Shown here in pieces: positions 17,780 through 27,084 of a stretch of DNA of 64,000 nucleotides. Where the stretch lies: NCBI RefSeq assembly GCF_003344925.1, contig NZ_CP031188.1:2906357-2970356 (forward strand). The letters run 5' to 3'. The notes beneath the pieces were generated by a model that did no database searches, was not told the DNA's origin, and saw only the letters and a list, made by a program, of their open reading frames with translations. Source of the DNA: Flavobacterium arcticum (GTDB lineage: Bacteria > Bacteroidota > Bacteroidia > Flavobacteriales > Flavobacteriaceae). How positions within the stretch are numbered: the first letter of the stretch is position 1; every line of letters starts with the position of its first letter. Made by a program: the position numbers and the translations under genes.

Positions 17780-19609
17780 ATGGATTACTTTAAAAAAATA
17801 TTTCGCTTTGCGAAACCTTACAAAAAATATGCTGCACTAAATATTTTCTTTAATATTTTTTATGCTTTATTTAGTGCACTTTCTTTTGTATCTCTTATAC
17901 CAATGCTTGATGTTCTCTTTGGAGAAGATAAAGACAAAGTTGTCGAAAAACCTGTTTATACAGGCATCCTAGAAGTAGGAGATTATGTAAAAGCATATAT
18001 GGGACATTATATGCAAACAGCTTCTGAAGAACATGGTCAACAATTTACACTTACTATAGTAATATCACTTATTATATCCCTGTTCTTACTAAAGAATATG
18101 TGTAATTATTGGGCTATGTACTTTATTACCTTTCTGAGAAATGGTGTGCTTAAAGATATCAGGAATGCCATGTACAAAAAGATAGTAGAATTACCATTAG
18201 CATACTTTTCAGAAAAGAGAAAAGGAGACACTATGGCTCGTATCTCATCAGATGTATTAGAGATACAACACTCTTTCTTATCTATTCTGGAACTAATTGT
18301 ACGTGAACCACTAACTATTATTTTTACAATAATTGTAATGTTAACAATAAGCACAAAGCTTACTATATTTGTTTTCATTTTTATCCCTATTTCAGGATAT
18401 GCTATATCTTTAGTAGGAAAGTCACTAAAAAAGCGTTCGGATCGTGCCCAAAAAGAACAAGGATATTTCCTCTCTATCATTGAAGAAACATTAGGAGGAC
18501 TTAAAGTAATAAAAGGTTTTAACTCTGAACCTTACTTCAATCAAAAATTTCAAAAATCTACTGACAATTTTTATCATTTTTCAAACAAAGTTCTTAATAG
18601 ACAAAACCTTGCTTCACCAACTAGTGAATTTTTAGGCATAGTGGTTATCACTGTATTACTATGGTATGGTGGGCGCATGGTTTTAGTAGAAGGAACCTTA
18701 AAACCTTCGGACTTTATTGTTTATATGGGACTTGCCTATAATATACTTACTCCAGCAAAAGCTATTTCGAAAGCGTCCTATGGTGTTAAAAAGGGTAATG
18801 CCGCTGCCGAGCGGGTTATGGAAGTACTTGAACAGGAAAACCCTATAAAAAACAAGCCAAGTGCTATCGAAAAAAATTATTTTGAACAAGATATAGTTAT
18901 AGAAAATATCAACTTCCGATATGAGGAAGAAAATGTTTTAAAAGATTTTTCACTTACAGTACCTAAAGGACAAACCGTTGCACTAGTAGGGCAATCAGGT
19001 AGCGGAAAAAGCACTATAGCTAACCTGCTTACTCGTTTTTATGATGTACAAGAAGGTAGTATTAAAATAGACGGTATTAATATAAAAGATTATAAGCTAA
19101 GTGCATTAAGAGGGCTTATGGGACTAGTAACACAAGATAGTATCTTGTTTAACGATACCATACGTAACAACATTGCTTTAGGTAAAGAAAATGCGACAGA
19201 TGAAGAGATTATTGATGCCTTAAAAATAGCGAATGCTTATGAGTTTGTAAAAGACTTACCTGAAGGCATACAGACAAACATAGGCGATGGCGGAAACAAA
19301 CTAAGTGGTGGGCAAAAACAACGCCTTAGTATAGCACGTGCTGTATTGAAAAACCCTCCTATAATGATTTTAGACGAGGCGACCTCTGCACTAGATACCG
19401 AAAGTGAAAGACTCGTACAACAAGCATTAGAAAATATGATGCAAAACCGTACTTCGGTAGTTATTGCTCATAGACTTTCTACAATTCAAAAAGCTGATAA
19501 AATCATAGTGATGAAAAAAGGGCGTATTGTAGAACAAGGTACGCACGACGAACTTATTATGCTAGATGGTAATTATAAAAAATTGGTAACAATGCAAAGT
19601 TTCGAATAA
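17780..19609 (+). CDS. ABC exporter, fused membrane and ATPase domains (MsbA-like)
   Basis: A 609-residue half-transporter. The six-helix membrane domain occupies about residues 1-330. The ATPase domain has Walker A GQSGSGKST, the Q-loop in TQDSILF, the signature LSGGQKQRL, Walker B IMILDEATSALD and the H-loop AHRLST. Homologues flip lipid A precursors or other amphipathic substrates across the inner membrane. It ends the DUF4199-glycosyltransferase-mutase operon, so a glycolipid substrate is plausible, though a multidrug role cannot be excluded. A palindromic terminator follows. Confidence 0.93.
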   Translation: MDYFKKIFRFAKPYKKYAALNIFFNIFYALFSALSFVSLIPMLDVLFGEDKDKVVEKPVYTGILEVGDYVKAYMGHYMQTASEEHGQQFTLTIVISLIISLFLLKNMCNYWAMYFITFLRNGVLKDIRNAMYKKIVELPLAYFSEKRKGDTMARISSDVLEIQHSFLSILELIVREPLTIIFTIIVMLTISTKLTIFVFIFIPISGYAISLVGKSLKKRSDRAQKEQGYFLSIIEETLGGLKVIKGFNSEPYFNQKFQKSTDNFYHFSNKVLNRQNLASPTSEFLGIVVITVLLWYGGRMVLVEGTLKPSDFIVYMGLAYNILTPAKAISKASYGVKKGNAAAERVMEVLEQENPIKNKPSAIEKNYFEQDIVIENINFRYEEENVLKDFSLTVPKGQTVALVGQSGSGKSTIANLLTRFYDVQEGSIKIDGINIKDYKLSALRGLMGLVTQDSILFNDTIRNNIALGKENATDEEIIDALKIANAYEFVKDLPEGIQTNIGDGGNKLSGGQKQRLSIARAVLKNPPIMILDEATSALDTESERLVQQALENMMQNRTSVVIAHRLSTIQKADKIIVMKKGRIVEQGTHDELIMLDGNYKKLVTMQSFE

Positions 19610-19632
19610 CCATTGTTAATAATATGATAAGG

Positions 19633-19662
19633 AATAGCTGCAAATTTGCAGCTATTTTTTTA
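19633..19662 (+). terminator. Terminator after the ABC exporter
   Basis: A 24-bp perfect palindrome (19633-19656) with AATAGCTGCAAA arms continues directly into a T run. Confidence 0.85.
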
Positions 19663-19703
19663 TGCAGTATATTTAGCTTTGATAAAAGTTAAAGACTTAT
19701 TCT

Positions 19704-20327
19704 ATGCAAAAAAAAGCAATTATATACGACCTCGATAACACTATATACCCTGTAAGCGCCATAGGCGATATATTATTCAAGCCACTATTCGACCTTATTA
19801 TCGAAAGCAGACTGCACAATAATGATTATGATGCTATACGCAAAGCTATTATGCGAACACCTTTCAGGTTGGTGGCACAACGCTTTAAGTTTAGCGAGGA
19901 ACTCACCCAAAAAGGTATTGACTTACAAGAGGAAATGGAATACAATAAAGCTATAGCTCCTTTTGACGATTATCCTGAAATACATACTATCACGGCAGAG
20001 CGATTCTTAGTTACCACAGGGTTCCGAAAAATGCAACTAAGTAAAATAAAACACTTGGGCATAGAGAACGATTTTAAAGAAGCGCATGTAGTAAATCCTA
20101 CAGTTACAAGTAAAAAAGAAGTATTTGCTGATATCTTAAAACGTTACAATTACAGTCCCGAAGAGGTCTTTGTAGTAGGTGATGACCCTGAATCGGAAAT
20201 TGGAGCAGCCAAAGCATTAGGAATACCTACTATATTGTATGACAAAAATAACCTATACAATGCTGAAGAAGCTGATTATGCTATAAGCCATTTTAAAGAG
20301 CTCGTAACTATATACAATACTAAATAA
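19704..20327 (+). CDS. HAD-superfamily hydrolase (subfamily IA)
   Basis: A 207-residue haloacid-dehalogenase-like protein. Motif I is IYDLDNTI with nucleophile Asp9 and general acid Asp11; motif II is the Thr in FLVTTG; motif III is the lysine in TSKKEVF; motif IV is GDDPESEIGAAKALG. It should dephosphorylate a small metabolite; pyrimidine 5'-nucleotidase or phosphoglycolate phosphatase activities occur in this group. It starts 94 bp after the exporter gene, behind that gene's terminator, and precedes a DUF2971 gene on the same strand. Confidence 0.88.
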   Translation: MQKKAIIYDLDNTIYPVSAIGDILFKPLFDLIIESRLHNNDYDAIRKAIMRTPFRLVAQRFKFSEELTQKGIDLQEEMEYNKAIAPFDDYPEIHTITAERFLVTTGFRKMQLSKIKHLGIENDFKEAHVVNPTVTSKKEVFADILKRYNYSPEEVFVVGDDPESEIGAAKALGIPTILYDKNNLYNAEEADYAISHFKELVTIYNTK

Positions 20328-20403
20328 ACTAATAACGATTTAATAATGATTAGTATGGCAGAACATTTGTACATTTAACATATTAAACAAGCCAACTAAT
20401 TTT

Positions 20404-21102
20404 ATGTATGTTCCTCAAAAAAATATAACCCTGTCCGATCCCGATACTGTGGTATGGAAATATTTAGACCTTTCTAAGTTTTTAGATTTATTACTTTGCA
20501 AAAAGCTATTTATGGCACGTGCAGATAAATTTGAAGATCAGTATGAGGGTACATTCAGCGAACCTACTTATGGCGAAATGAAAAAGATTGCTCAAAACAA
20601 TCCTGAATTTCTTAATCGTTATAAAACACATAGAGAAAAAGTGGTGATAAGCAGTTGGCATATTAACGAGCATGAGTCGTATGCCATGTGGCAAATATTT
20701 ACACAAAATAGCGAAGGGCTTGCTATACAATCTACCATAGGGCGGTTACAACAAGCGTTAGCATCTGAAACTAAATATGAACAACATATTGGTGCCGTAA
20801 ACTATATTGACTACAAGAAAGAGTTTATTCCGTTTGATGATATTTTCTTCCCATTCCTGTTTAAAAGAAAGAGCTTTCAATATGAGGGTGAATTACGAAT
20901 TATATCTGACTATACTAAATATGGTAAAACCATTAACGACGGAGTAAAAATTGATGTAGACATTAACTCTCTCATAGAAAAAATATATATTCATCCAAAA
21001 TCAGAGAACTGGTATAAAAACCTTGTTATCCAACTTATGGAACAACTAGGCTTCAACTTTACAATAGAAAAATCGGACTTAGAGAGCGATATACTAATAT
21101 AA
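20404..21102 (+). CDS. DUF2971-family protein
   Basis: A 232-residue soluble protein with the DUF2971 pattern: KFLDLLLCKKLFMARADKFED near the start, VVISSWHINEHESYAMWQIF in the middle with the following GLAIQST, and KRKSFQYEGELRII later. The family is common in bacteria, including in accessory and toxin-like loci, but its function is not established. No catalytic residues can be named with certainty, although the conserved His, Glu, Ser and Trp cluster may form an active or binding site. It ends 8 bp from a convergent lipoprotein gene. Confidence 0.8.
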   Translation: MYVPQKNITLSDPDTVVWKYLDLSKFLDLLLCKKLFMARADKFEDQYEGTFSEPTYGEMKKIAQNNPEFLNRYKTHREKVVISSWHINEHESYAMWQIFTQNSEGLAIQSTIGRLQQALASETKYEQHIGAVNYIDYKKEFIPFDDIFFPFLFKRKSFQYEGELRIISDYTKYGKTINDGVKIDVDINSLIEKIYIHPKSENWYKNLVIQLMEQLGFNFTIEKSDLESDILI

Positions 21103-21110
21103 AAAAACTA

Positions 21111-21863
21111 TTATTTATCAATAGTGTCACGCACAACAGAGGCTACAGGCTCATAATCGGTTACCTTCCACTCTGGCGAAAGTAAATTAACATAGTAGTA
21201 ATGTACTTTATCATTTTTATCAAAAGCACCATTTTTATTAATATCCTCTATAGTACGGAAGTATAATCTATTTTGTACCTCTACCACATTCCAATCTATA
21301 AGCTCTTGCATATTACGCGATAGCTTATGGAAATTGCGTCCGCTTATATCACTTATATAAAGTGATTTTATATCATTAGCATCTATCTTTCTATCATGAT
21401 TCGTATCAGAATCTACTAGTGTATAAACTAGCACCTGTTTTTTAGCGATCGCATCAAGATAAGTAGCGGTTTGTATTTGCATCTTTTTATCTGTAAGCGG
21501 ATGTAGCGCTGTAGAATCGATATGTTGAAACTTCAAATTTTCAAAATATCCCGTTATTTCATAACGGTTATAATTTGATATAGCATAACTAATATTATTA
21601 GTCCTGCTACTACCGTAAATTTTGCTCCTATCATCATAGATACGAATATCACCAATGGGGTGTATTAGGTACTTAGTACCCTCCATATGCACTGGTAAAT
21701 CAGCGATTTTTATTTGCGTAGAGTCAACTTTCGGAACCTCCTTCTTTACCTCGGTAGTATCTTCATAAATAACCTTTGGTTTTGGCTTTTCCTCTTTACC
21801 ACAACTTATAGCAAGAAGTCCTGAAAATGCGAATACTAATAGTGCGTTTTTTTTCATTTCCAT
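21111..21863 (-). CDS. Lipoprotein with two EF-hand-type calcium loops
   Basis: The 250-residue protein has a signal peptide ending in LLAISC, with the lipidated Cys21, and a Lys/Glu/Pro-rich linker. Two canonical 12-residue EF-hand loops are visible: 153-164 with D-N-D-K-D-D at positions 1, 3, 5, 7, 9 and 12, and 207-218 with D-N-N-A-D-D and Gly at position 6. The rest has the look of a beta-rich domain of unknown family. Calcium binding at the envelope is likely. An in-frame ATG at 21857 could be the start instead. It follows the TonB receptor gene by 40 bp on the same strand. Confidence 0.78.
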   Translation of the reverse strand: MEMKKNALLVFAFSGLLAISCGKEEKPKPKVIYEDTTEVKKEVPKVDSTQIKIADLPVHMEGTKYLIHPIGDIRIYDDRSKIYGSSRTNNISYAISNYNRYEITGYFENLKFQHIDSTALHPLTDKKMQIQTATYLDAIAKKQVLVYTLVDSDTNHDRKIDANDIKSLYISDISGRNFHKLSRNMQELIDWNVVEVQNRLYFRTIEDINKNGAFDKNDKVHYYYVNLLSPEWKVTDYEPVASVVRDTIDK

Positions 21864-21903
21864 ATCAGATATATTACCAAAAATACTGAAAATGTTTGAA
21901 TAA

Positions 21904-24390
21904 TTATATCCTTGCGTTAAGCTTTATACTGAAAACGCGACTGGTTAGATAATTAGGAATACCATATTGCGATTTTGTATACACATCGCGCACCCAAGTA
22001 TTGGTAATAGCATTTTGATTATCAAACAGGTTAAAGATTTCTAAACCTACAGAAAGTTCTTTAAACATAGCCAGCCAATGCCCCTTGTCATACGCCTTTG
22101 TTCCATCAGTAAAGACATAAGCAAAGCCAGCATCGGCACGGCGGTAGTCATTAAGCCTTGATTGATACACATAAGGATCTGCATACGATGGCGAACCGCC
22201 TGGCAACCCTGTATTATACACTAAGTTTAAGTACATTTTCAAGCTCGGTATGTTAGGCACATAATCTTGAAATAGGATTCCAAATTTAAGTCTTTGGTCA
22301 GTAGGTCGTGCTATATATCCTTTATCTCTATAGTTTTCTTCTGTTTTTAAATAGCCAAATGTTACCCACGATTCTGTACCTGGTACAAACTCACCATTCA
22401 TACGTACATCAAGCCCATAGGCATAAGCAACGGCATCATTATTAGCACGATAACGAATACGTACATTTTCTAACGTATAAGTATTTACATCATCAAGCTT
22501 TTTATAATATGCCTCTGTAACCAGTTTAAAAGGTCTGCCTGATAATTTAAAACTATAATCATTACCCAATACTATATGTATCGACTGCTGTGCTTTAACA
22601 TTAGGATTAACTACACCAAGTGAATCTCTAAGTTCTCTGTAAAATGGCGGCTGATGATATAGCCCTCCTGCTATACGGAATAACATATCGCGTTTCCAAT
22701 CAGGCTTAATGGTAAACTGCCCTCGCGGACTCATCGTTACCTGACTCTTACCGCTATTACCATACACATTAACTTGCCATTGATGCGCCCTTACTCCAGC
22801 ATTCATCCATATATCGCTGCTTCCCAATTTTGCTCTTCTACTCCATTGTGCATAACCTGATACCCTATTAATTTCGACAAAATTAGTAGCCCTTACATTT
22901 TGATAAGGTGTTAACGGTCCTGTATAAGGGTTATAAGGCTGATCATTTATTGGTGTATCTATAACAGGAGCTGGTAATGCAAACCCTGCCGAGTCGATTA
23001 CCTCCCACTCTACTAAACGGTCGCGAATGTCTTCACGAGTATATTTTACACCCCATTCTATAAGATTACTTTTTATGTCATGAAATCCTTTTACTTCGGC
23101 ATTTACTATAAGAGCATCAAGGTCATTACGAGCATGATTTAACTGCGAACCTGCTCCACGAGCCGATTGTATCTCACCAAAAGTATCTGAACCTATATTA
23201 GTATCTACCTCACCCAGTGCATATTGTGCTAGTATATCAAAATGCTCTTGTTCTTGCGTGTGATATATAGAGCCAATTACCTTAAACTTAAAGTTTTCTG
23301 AAACTTCATAGGTAGATTTAAAAGCTCCAAAATAGGTTTCATACTCATCCTTTTCTTGCCCATCATAATAAATTTGTAAAGCAATAGGCTCATCTATAGT
23401 ACCAAAATTAGTTTGACGTGTTAATGGTTGGTAGTGGTACTTATTTTGTGACATATTACCTAAAAAACTAAGCTCCCACTTATCAGTAGGCTTAAAGTTC
23501 ACCATCGTTTGCACATCGGCAAAGGTGGGCTTAAAATTGGTTTCTGTCTCCTGACTATTTACTAACAGACTATTATCACGATAACGTGCCCCTATTATAC
23601 CACTCCATTTTTTATTTTTTGATAACGACTCAAGAGTAAGGCTACCGCCTAGAAAACTAGCCTCTACCTCTGCACCAAAACCTTTTGGTCGGCGGTAAGT
23701 AATATCTAGTACTGATGATAGTTTATCGCCATAACGTGCCTGAAAACCTCCCGATGAAAAATCGACATTCTCTATCATAGCAGTATTAGTAAAGCTTAGC
23801 CCTTCCTGCTGTCCTGAACGAATAAGGAATGGACGATATATCTCGATATCTTCTACATAGACCAAGTTTTCGTCATAATTACCACCACGCACTGCATATT
23901 GAGTACTCAACTCATTATTACTATTACCTCCAAGTAATTTTATAATATTTTCTACCCCTGCATTAGCTCCAGGTATTTTTCTAATTGTTTCGGGCGATAT
24001 ATTAGTTATACCTTCTACCCGTTTCCTACCTGTTTTGGCATCAATTACAATATTATTAAGTGTCTCTGTTCCTGTAAGCATAAAGGAGTTGAACTCGAAA
24101 CTATCATTATATCCCATCTCAACATTTTCTATAGACGAAAGTTTAAAGCTAATGTGTGAGAAAAAGACATTTACAGGAGTATTTACAGGAATGTTTATAC
24201 TATAAAACCCACTACGATCAGTAGTTGTGGTTACACGTCCCGAAGGAACATCATAATATACACTTACTCCATCTATCGGTACATTGTGTTCATCGAGTAA
24301 TACACCATATAAAATAGGGCTTTTTTGAGCAAAAAGTACGCTGCTAAATAGGATAAAAGTAAGCGTAAGTAATTTATTTATTGTTTTCAA
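21904..24390 (-). CDS. TonB-dependent outer-membrane receptor with carboxypeptidase-like N-terminal domain
   Basis: I place the start at a TTG (24390). It gives an 828-residue protein with an ideal signal peptide: KTINKLL, a hydrophobic run, then VLFAQ. Upstream ATGs would put about 20 charged residues before it. A carboxypeptidase-regulatory-like domain follows (YGVLLDEHNVPIDGVSVYY), then a plug domain (VENIIKLLGGNSNNELSTQYAVRGG, with RGGNYDENLVYVEDIEI) and a 22-strand-type barrel ending in KLNARI. Such receptors import large ligands using TonB energy. The ligand is unknown and no SusD-like partner is present. The start overlaps the end of the M23 peptidase gene by 17 bp. Confidence 0.9.
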   Translation of the reverse strand: MKTINKLLTLTFILFSSVLFAQKSPILYGVLLDEHNVPIDGVSVYYDVPSGRVTTTTDRSGFYSINIPVNTPVNVFFSHISFKLSSIENVEMGYNDSFEFNSFMLTGTETLNNIVIDAKTGRKRVEGITNISPETIRKIPGANAGVENIIKLLGGNSNNELSTQYAVRGGNYDENLVYVEDIEIYRPFLIRSGQQEGLSFTNTAMIENVDFSSGGFQARYGDKLSSVLDITYRRPKGFGAEVEASFLGGSLTLESLSKNKKWSGIIGARYRDNSLLVNSQETETNFKPTFADVQTMVNFKPTDKWELSFLGNMSQNKYHYQPLTRQTNFGTIDEPIALQIYYDGQEKDEYETYFGAFKSTYEVSENFKFKVIGSIYHTQEQEHFDILAQYALGEVDTNIGSDTFGEIQSARGAGSQLNHARNDLDALIVNAEVKGFHDIKSNLIEWGVKYTREDIRDRLVEWEVIDSAGFALPAPVIDTPINDQPYNPYTGPLTPYQNVRATNFVEINRVSGYAQWSRRAKLGSSDIWMNAGVRAHQWQVNVYGNSGKSQVTMSPRGQFTIKPDWKRDMLFRIAGGLYHQPPFYRELRDSLGVVNPNVKAQQSIHIVLGNDYSFKLSGRPFKLVTEAYYKKLDDVNTYTLENVRIRYRANNDAVAYAYGLDVRMNGEFVPGTESWVTFGYLKTEENYRDKGYIARPTDQRLKFGILFQDYVPNIPSLKMYLNLVYNTGLPGGSPSYADPYVYQSRLNDYRRADAGFAYVFTDGTKAYDKGHWLAMFKELSVGLEIFNLFDNQNAITNTWVRDVYTKSQYGIPNYLTSRVFSIKLNARI

Positions 24391-26089
24391 GGGCAGTATT
24401 TTGTGTTCTAAAAAAATGCGTTTCAAAGGTAGTAGAATTTCCAACATTATCCGTAACAACAACTTTTAAATCGTTGCGACCTTCATCTACAACTCCATCA
24501 CTAAAATTATGGAAGATGATACGGGTTTTATAATCATAATGCATCAATATCCATTTACCATTTAACCAAGCGTCAAATGTAGCAATTCCAGAAAGATCGT
24601 CGCTCATCTTGAGGCTAAAAGTTTGTTGCTGACTAAGCCATTTCCCTTCGGCAAAGCTACAACTGTATATTTTAGGCGGGGTTGTATCTTGATCAAGTTT
24701 ATAATCGCCTAAAGATCTTACCTTAGCTGTTAATTTACCATTTTCTAGTGTACTGGAGTTATACGTCCTGCGTTTACCAGTAAAACCTTCTATAAAGGTT
24801 TTTTGTAAAACTTCGGGCTTAAGGTGGCTCACGTCAAACGATATTGTTATATAATCATGTACGGGTACTTCAGGATCATGTAAGTACAGTACAGAATCTT
24901 TTACAGTAAAATTCATATAAAAATCTTCATAAAAAGAATGTGCTGGTATATATACCGAAACGCCATCTTTTGTATAATTATTATTGCTTGCCGCTTTTAA
25001 AAAATAAGGTGTAGTATTTTTAGGTTCTACAGCCGTTGCAGTAATATTAGAATACTCAACACTACCATTTACTATGGTTTTGTTACCATGAAAATCTGAA
25101 ACCTCTATTTTATAATTTTGAGTTCCATTAGGTAGTATTTCGAGTTGCCCATTAGTTGTATTACCCGAAATCACTGAAAGTGGATAAGGTGTTGTTACAA
25201 AAAGTTTTTGAAAACGCTGCCTTGTATTATAATAATAACCATAGTCGATAAAGTTATTAGAATATCGTGACTCGCTAAAAGCAAAAGTATCAAATGTGTA
25301 ACTAAATGCAGGGCTATCATTGTAAAAAGTTTTCACTTTATAAACCCCATTATTTGGTGTACTACCCGTAGATCTATCAGATGTATTTATTGAGAAGCCT
25401 ATTTTACCTTTAGCCAAAATTTTATCGGCTTTATACGTACCATCCTTTTGTAATCTGAGTTTTACCAAAAAAGGTTTAGCAACCCCATCTATCACAGTAG
25501 CATCACTCAGCGGATATACCATAAGCCCTTTTATTGCGGGAGCTTTAGTATCTTTCATTAATTTTTTAAGACCAAAATGGAGCGGGTTAATAATAGCTTC
25601 GGTTTTAGTATCTCTATACTCAAAATGCAAATGAGGTCCGCCAGAGCTACCCGAGTTACCCGAAAATGCAACCACCTCGCCTTGTGTTACCGGGATTTCG
25701 TTAGGTTTAAAAAACATTTCTACATCAAAATTTTGTTTTTTATACTGCTCTGCTCTAACTACTCTGGCTATTTTAGGCGCATAGCCCTCAAGGTGTCCAT
25801 ATACTGTAGTATAACCATTAGGATGGTCTATATACAATGCTGTACCGTAACCGTAAGACGATACCTTAATACGTGAAACATAGCCATCGGCAGCCGAATG
25901 AACAGGCAAACCTGTTTTTTGGTCTGTTCTATAATCTAGTCCTGTATGGAAATGATTACTCCTTACCTCTCCAAATGTACCAGATGGATATACAGGCAAA
26001 TTGAGAGGCGATTTAAAATAGCCATCAGGGTACTGTTGTTGTGCAAAAGACAATGCAGTAAACAGTAAAAAAAATATTCGTAATCTCAT
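24374..26089 (-). CDS. Secreted M23-family metallopeptidase
   Basis: The start is the ATG at 26089, in front of the signal peptide RLRIFFLLFTALSFAQ; the longer frame would begin with TTG and a non-signal stretch. The mature 571-residue precursor has an LytM/M23 domain with zinc ligands His48 and Asp52 in HTGLD, and HLHFEY as the third motif. The remaining 400 residues are beta-rich and may bind wall or surface glycans. M23 enzymes cut peptide cross-links in peptidoglycan. It is followed by an overlapping TonB receptor and then the EF-hand lipoprotein, suggesting one envelope-related transcription unit. Confidence 0.9.
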   Translation of the reverse strand: MRLRIFFLLFTALSFAQQQYPDGYFKSPLNLPVYPSGTFGEVRSNHFHTGLDYRTDQKTGLPVHSAADGYVSRIKVSSYGYGTALYIDHPNGYTTVYGHLEGYAPKIARVVRAEQYKKQNFDVEMFFKPNEIPVTQGEVVAFSGNSGSSGGPHLHFEYRDTKTEAIINPLHFGLKKLMKDTKAPAIKGLMVYPLSDATVIDGVAKPFLVKLRLQKDGTYKADKILAKGKIGFSINTSDRSTGSTPNNGVYKVKTFYNDSPAFSYTFDTFAFSESRYSNNFIDYGYYYNTRQRFQKLFVTTPYPLSVISGNTTNGQLEILPNGTQNYKIEVSDFHGNKTIVNGSVEYSNITATAVEPKNTTPYFLKAASNNNYTKDGVSVYIPAHSFYEDFYMNFTVKDSVLYLHDPEVPVHDYITISFDVSHLKPEVLQKTFIEGFTGKRRTYNSSTLENGKLTAKVRSLGDYKLDQDTTPPKIYSCSFAEGKWLSQQQTFSLKMSDDLSGIATFDAWLNGKWILMHYDYKTRIIFHNFSDGVVDEGRNDLKVVVTDNVGNSTTFETHFFRTQNTALENNK

Positions 26090-26267
26090 AAGGCTAAAAT
26101 ATAAAAAAGCATCCAAAAACCAGTAACTACAAGGTTTTTACTTATAACTGTTTACATAGCAATTTATTACAGATATACGAAAAAAATTATAATAATTTTA
26201 GCATAACTATTGTTTGTATGCAAAGTAATATTAACTTTGTGAAATATTGTAATGAATATTGAATGCT

Positions 26268-26558
26268 ATGAGCGGATTACCCGAAATAGTTGATTCTCTG
26301 GAAAGTAAAATTGAGAAGCTATACCAAAAACTGGATGAGCTAAACAAACAGAACCAGAAGCTTGAAAATGAAATTTCGGCATCAGCTAAGGTTATCAGCA
26401 ATCAGTCTGAAGAGATTTCTATGTTAAAAAGGCAGCATGAGACTTTAAAAATGGCAAATTCATTACTGGGCAGTGACGAAAACAAGAGAGAAACAAAACT
26501 CAAGATAAATTCATTGATCCGTGAAATTGATTACTGCATAGCACAACTTTCTGATTAA
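26268..26558 (+). CDS. Short coiled-coil protein next to zapA
   Basis: A 96-residue protein that is almost entirely heptad-like coiled coil (KIEKLYQKLDELNKQNQKLE and following), ending with a helix containing LIREIDYCIAQL. The ATG at 26268 is preferred to an in-frame TTG nine bases upstream. It lies 7 bp before zapA, so the two are almost certainly cotranscribed. Its size, coiled-coil nature and position recall ZapB-like partners of ZapA, but sequence similarity to ZapB cannot be claimed. A role in division-ring bundling is an inference. Confidence 0.75.
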   Translation: MSGLPEIVDSLESKIEKLYQKLDELNKQNQKLENEISASAKVISNQSEEISMLKRQHETLKMANSLLGSDENKRETKLKINSLIREIDYCIAQLSD

Positions 26559-26565
26559 GGAAGAA

Positions 26566-26859
26566 ATGGATGAAAAGCTTAAGATAAAGATATCAATAGC
26601 CGACAGAGTTTACCCACTAACGGTAGACCCGTCGCAAGAAGAAGGGCTAAGAAGTGCCTCTAAAAAAATTGATGCTATGATTAAGCAATTCGAAGAAAAC
26701 TATGCCGTGAGAGACAAACAGGATGTTTTAGCAATGTGCGCGCTACAGTTTGCAGCACAAACAGAACAAAAGCAGATAGATACTGCTGAATCGCTAGAAA
26801 AAGCGGTTGCTAAGTTGAAAGAAATGGATAAAAAATTGAGCGAAGTACTCTCTAAATAA
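26566..26859 (+). CDS. zapA: Cell division protein ZapA
   Basis: A 97-residue ZapA: N-terminal beta part KIKISIADRVYPLTVDPSQEE, then GLRSASKKIDAMIKQFEE, then the long helix with AMCALQFAAQTEQK. ZapA tetramers cross-link FtsZ filaments at the division site. The position between a coiled-coil gene and the 6S RNA is also seen, in part, in proteobacteria, where zapA precedes ssrS. Confidence 0.92.
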   Translation: MDEKLKIKISIADRVYPLTVDPSQEEGLRSASKKIDAMIKQFEENYAVRDKQDVLAMCALQFAAQTEQKQIDTAESLEKAVAKLKEMDKKLSEVLSK

Positions 26860-26893
26860 TAAAAACACGTTCTTTACATACGTCAAAAATACT

Positions 26894-27055
26894 GCCTACA
26901 TTAGTACATATTTGATAAACTCAACACTAACAAATTAAAATGAGTGAATCTCCGTTTCTAAAGCAAGCTGCCTTGAGCAGATCCTTGAACAACGGGTTAG
27001 CTCAAAACTTGTCCATTACGAGTTTATACAATCTCTTCTGATGTAGGCTTTTTTT
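26894..27055 (+). ncRNA. ssrS: 6S RNA (flavobacterial type), candidate
   Basis: The 225-bp gap between zapA and rny folds as one long rod. An 11-bp terminal stem pairs 26894-26904 with 27038-27048 (one G-T pair). Inside it, 26915-26922 pairs with 27020-27027, leaving a large central region with smaller internal pairings. A T run (27049-27055) directly follows the closing stem, as in an intrinsic terminator. A closed rod with an open central bubble, about 155 bases, and the zapA/rny position all fit 6S RNA, which binds sigma70-type RNA polymerase. A covariance-model search would settle it. Confidence 0.8.
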
Positions 27056-27084
27056 ATATACATACACCAACATTAAAAAAATTT

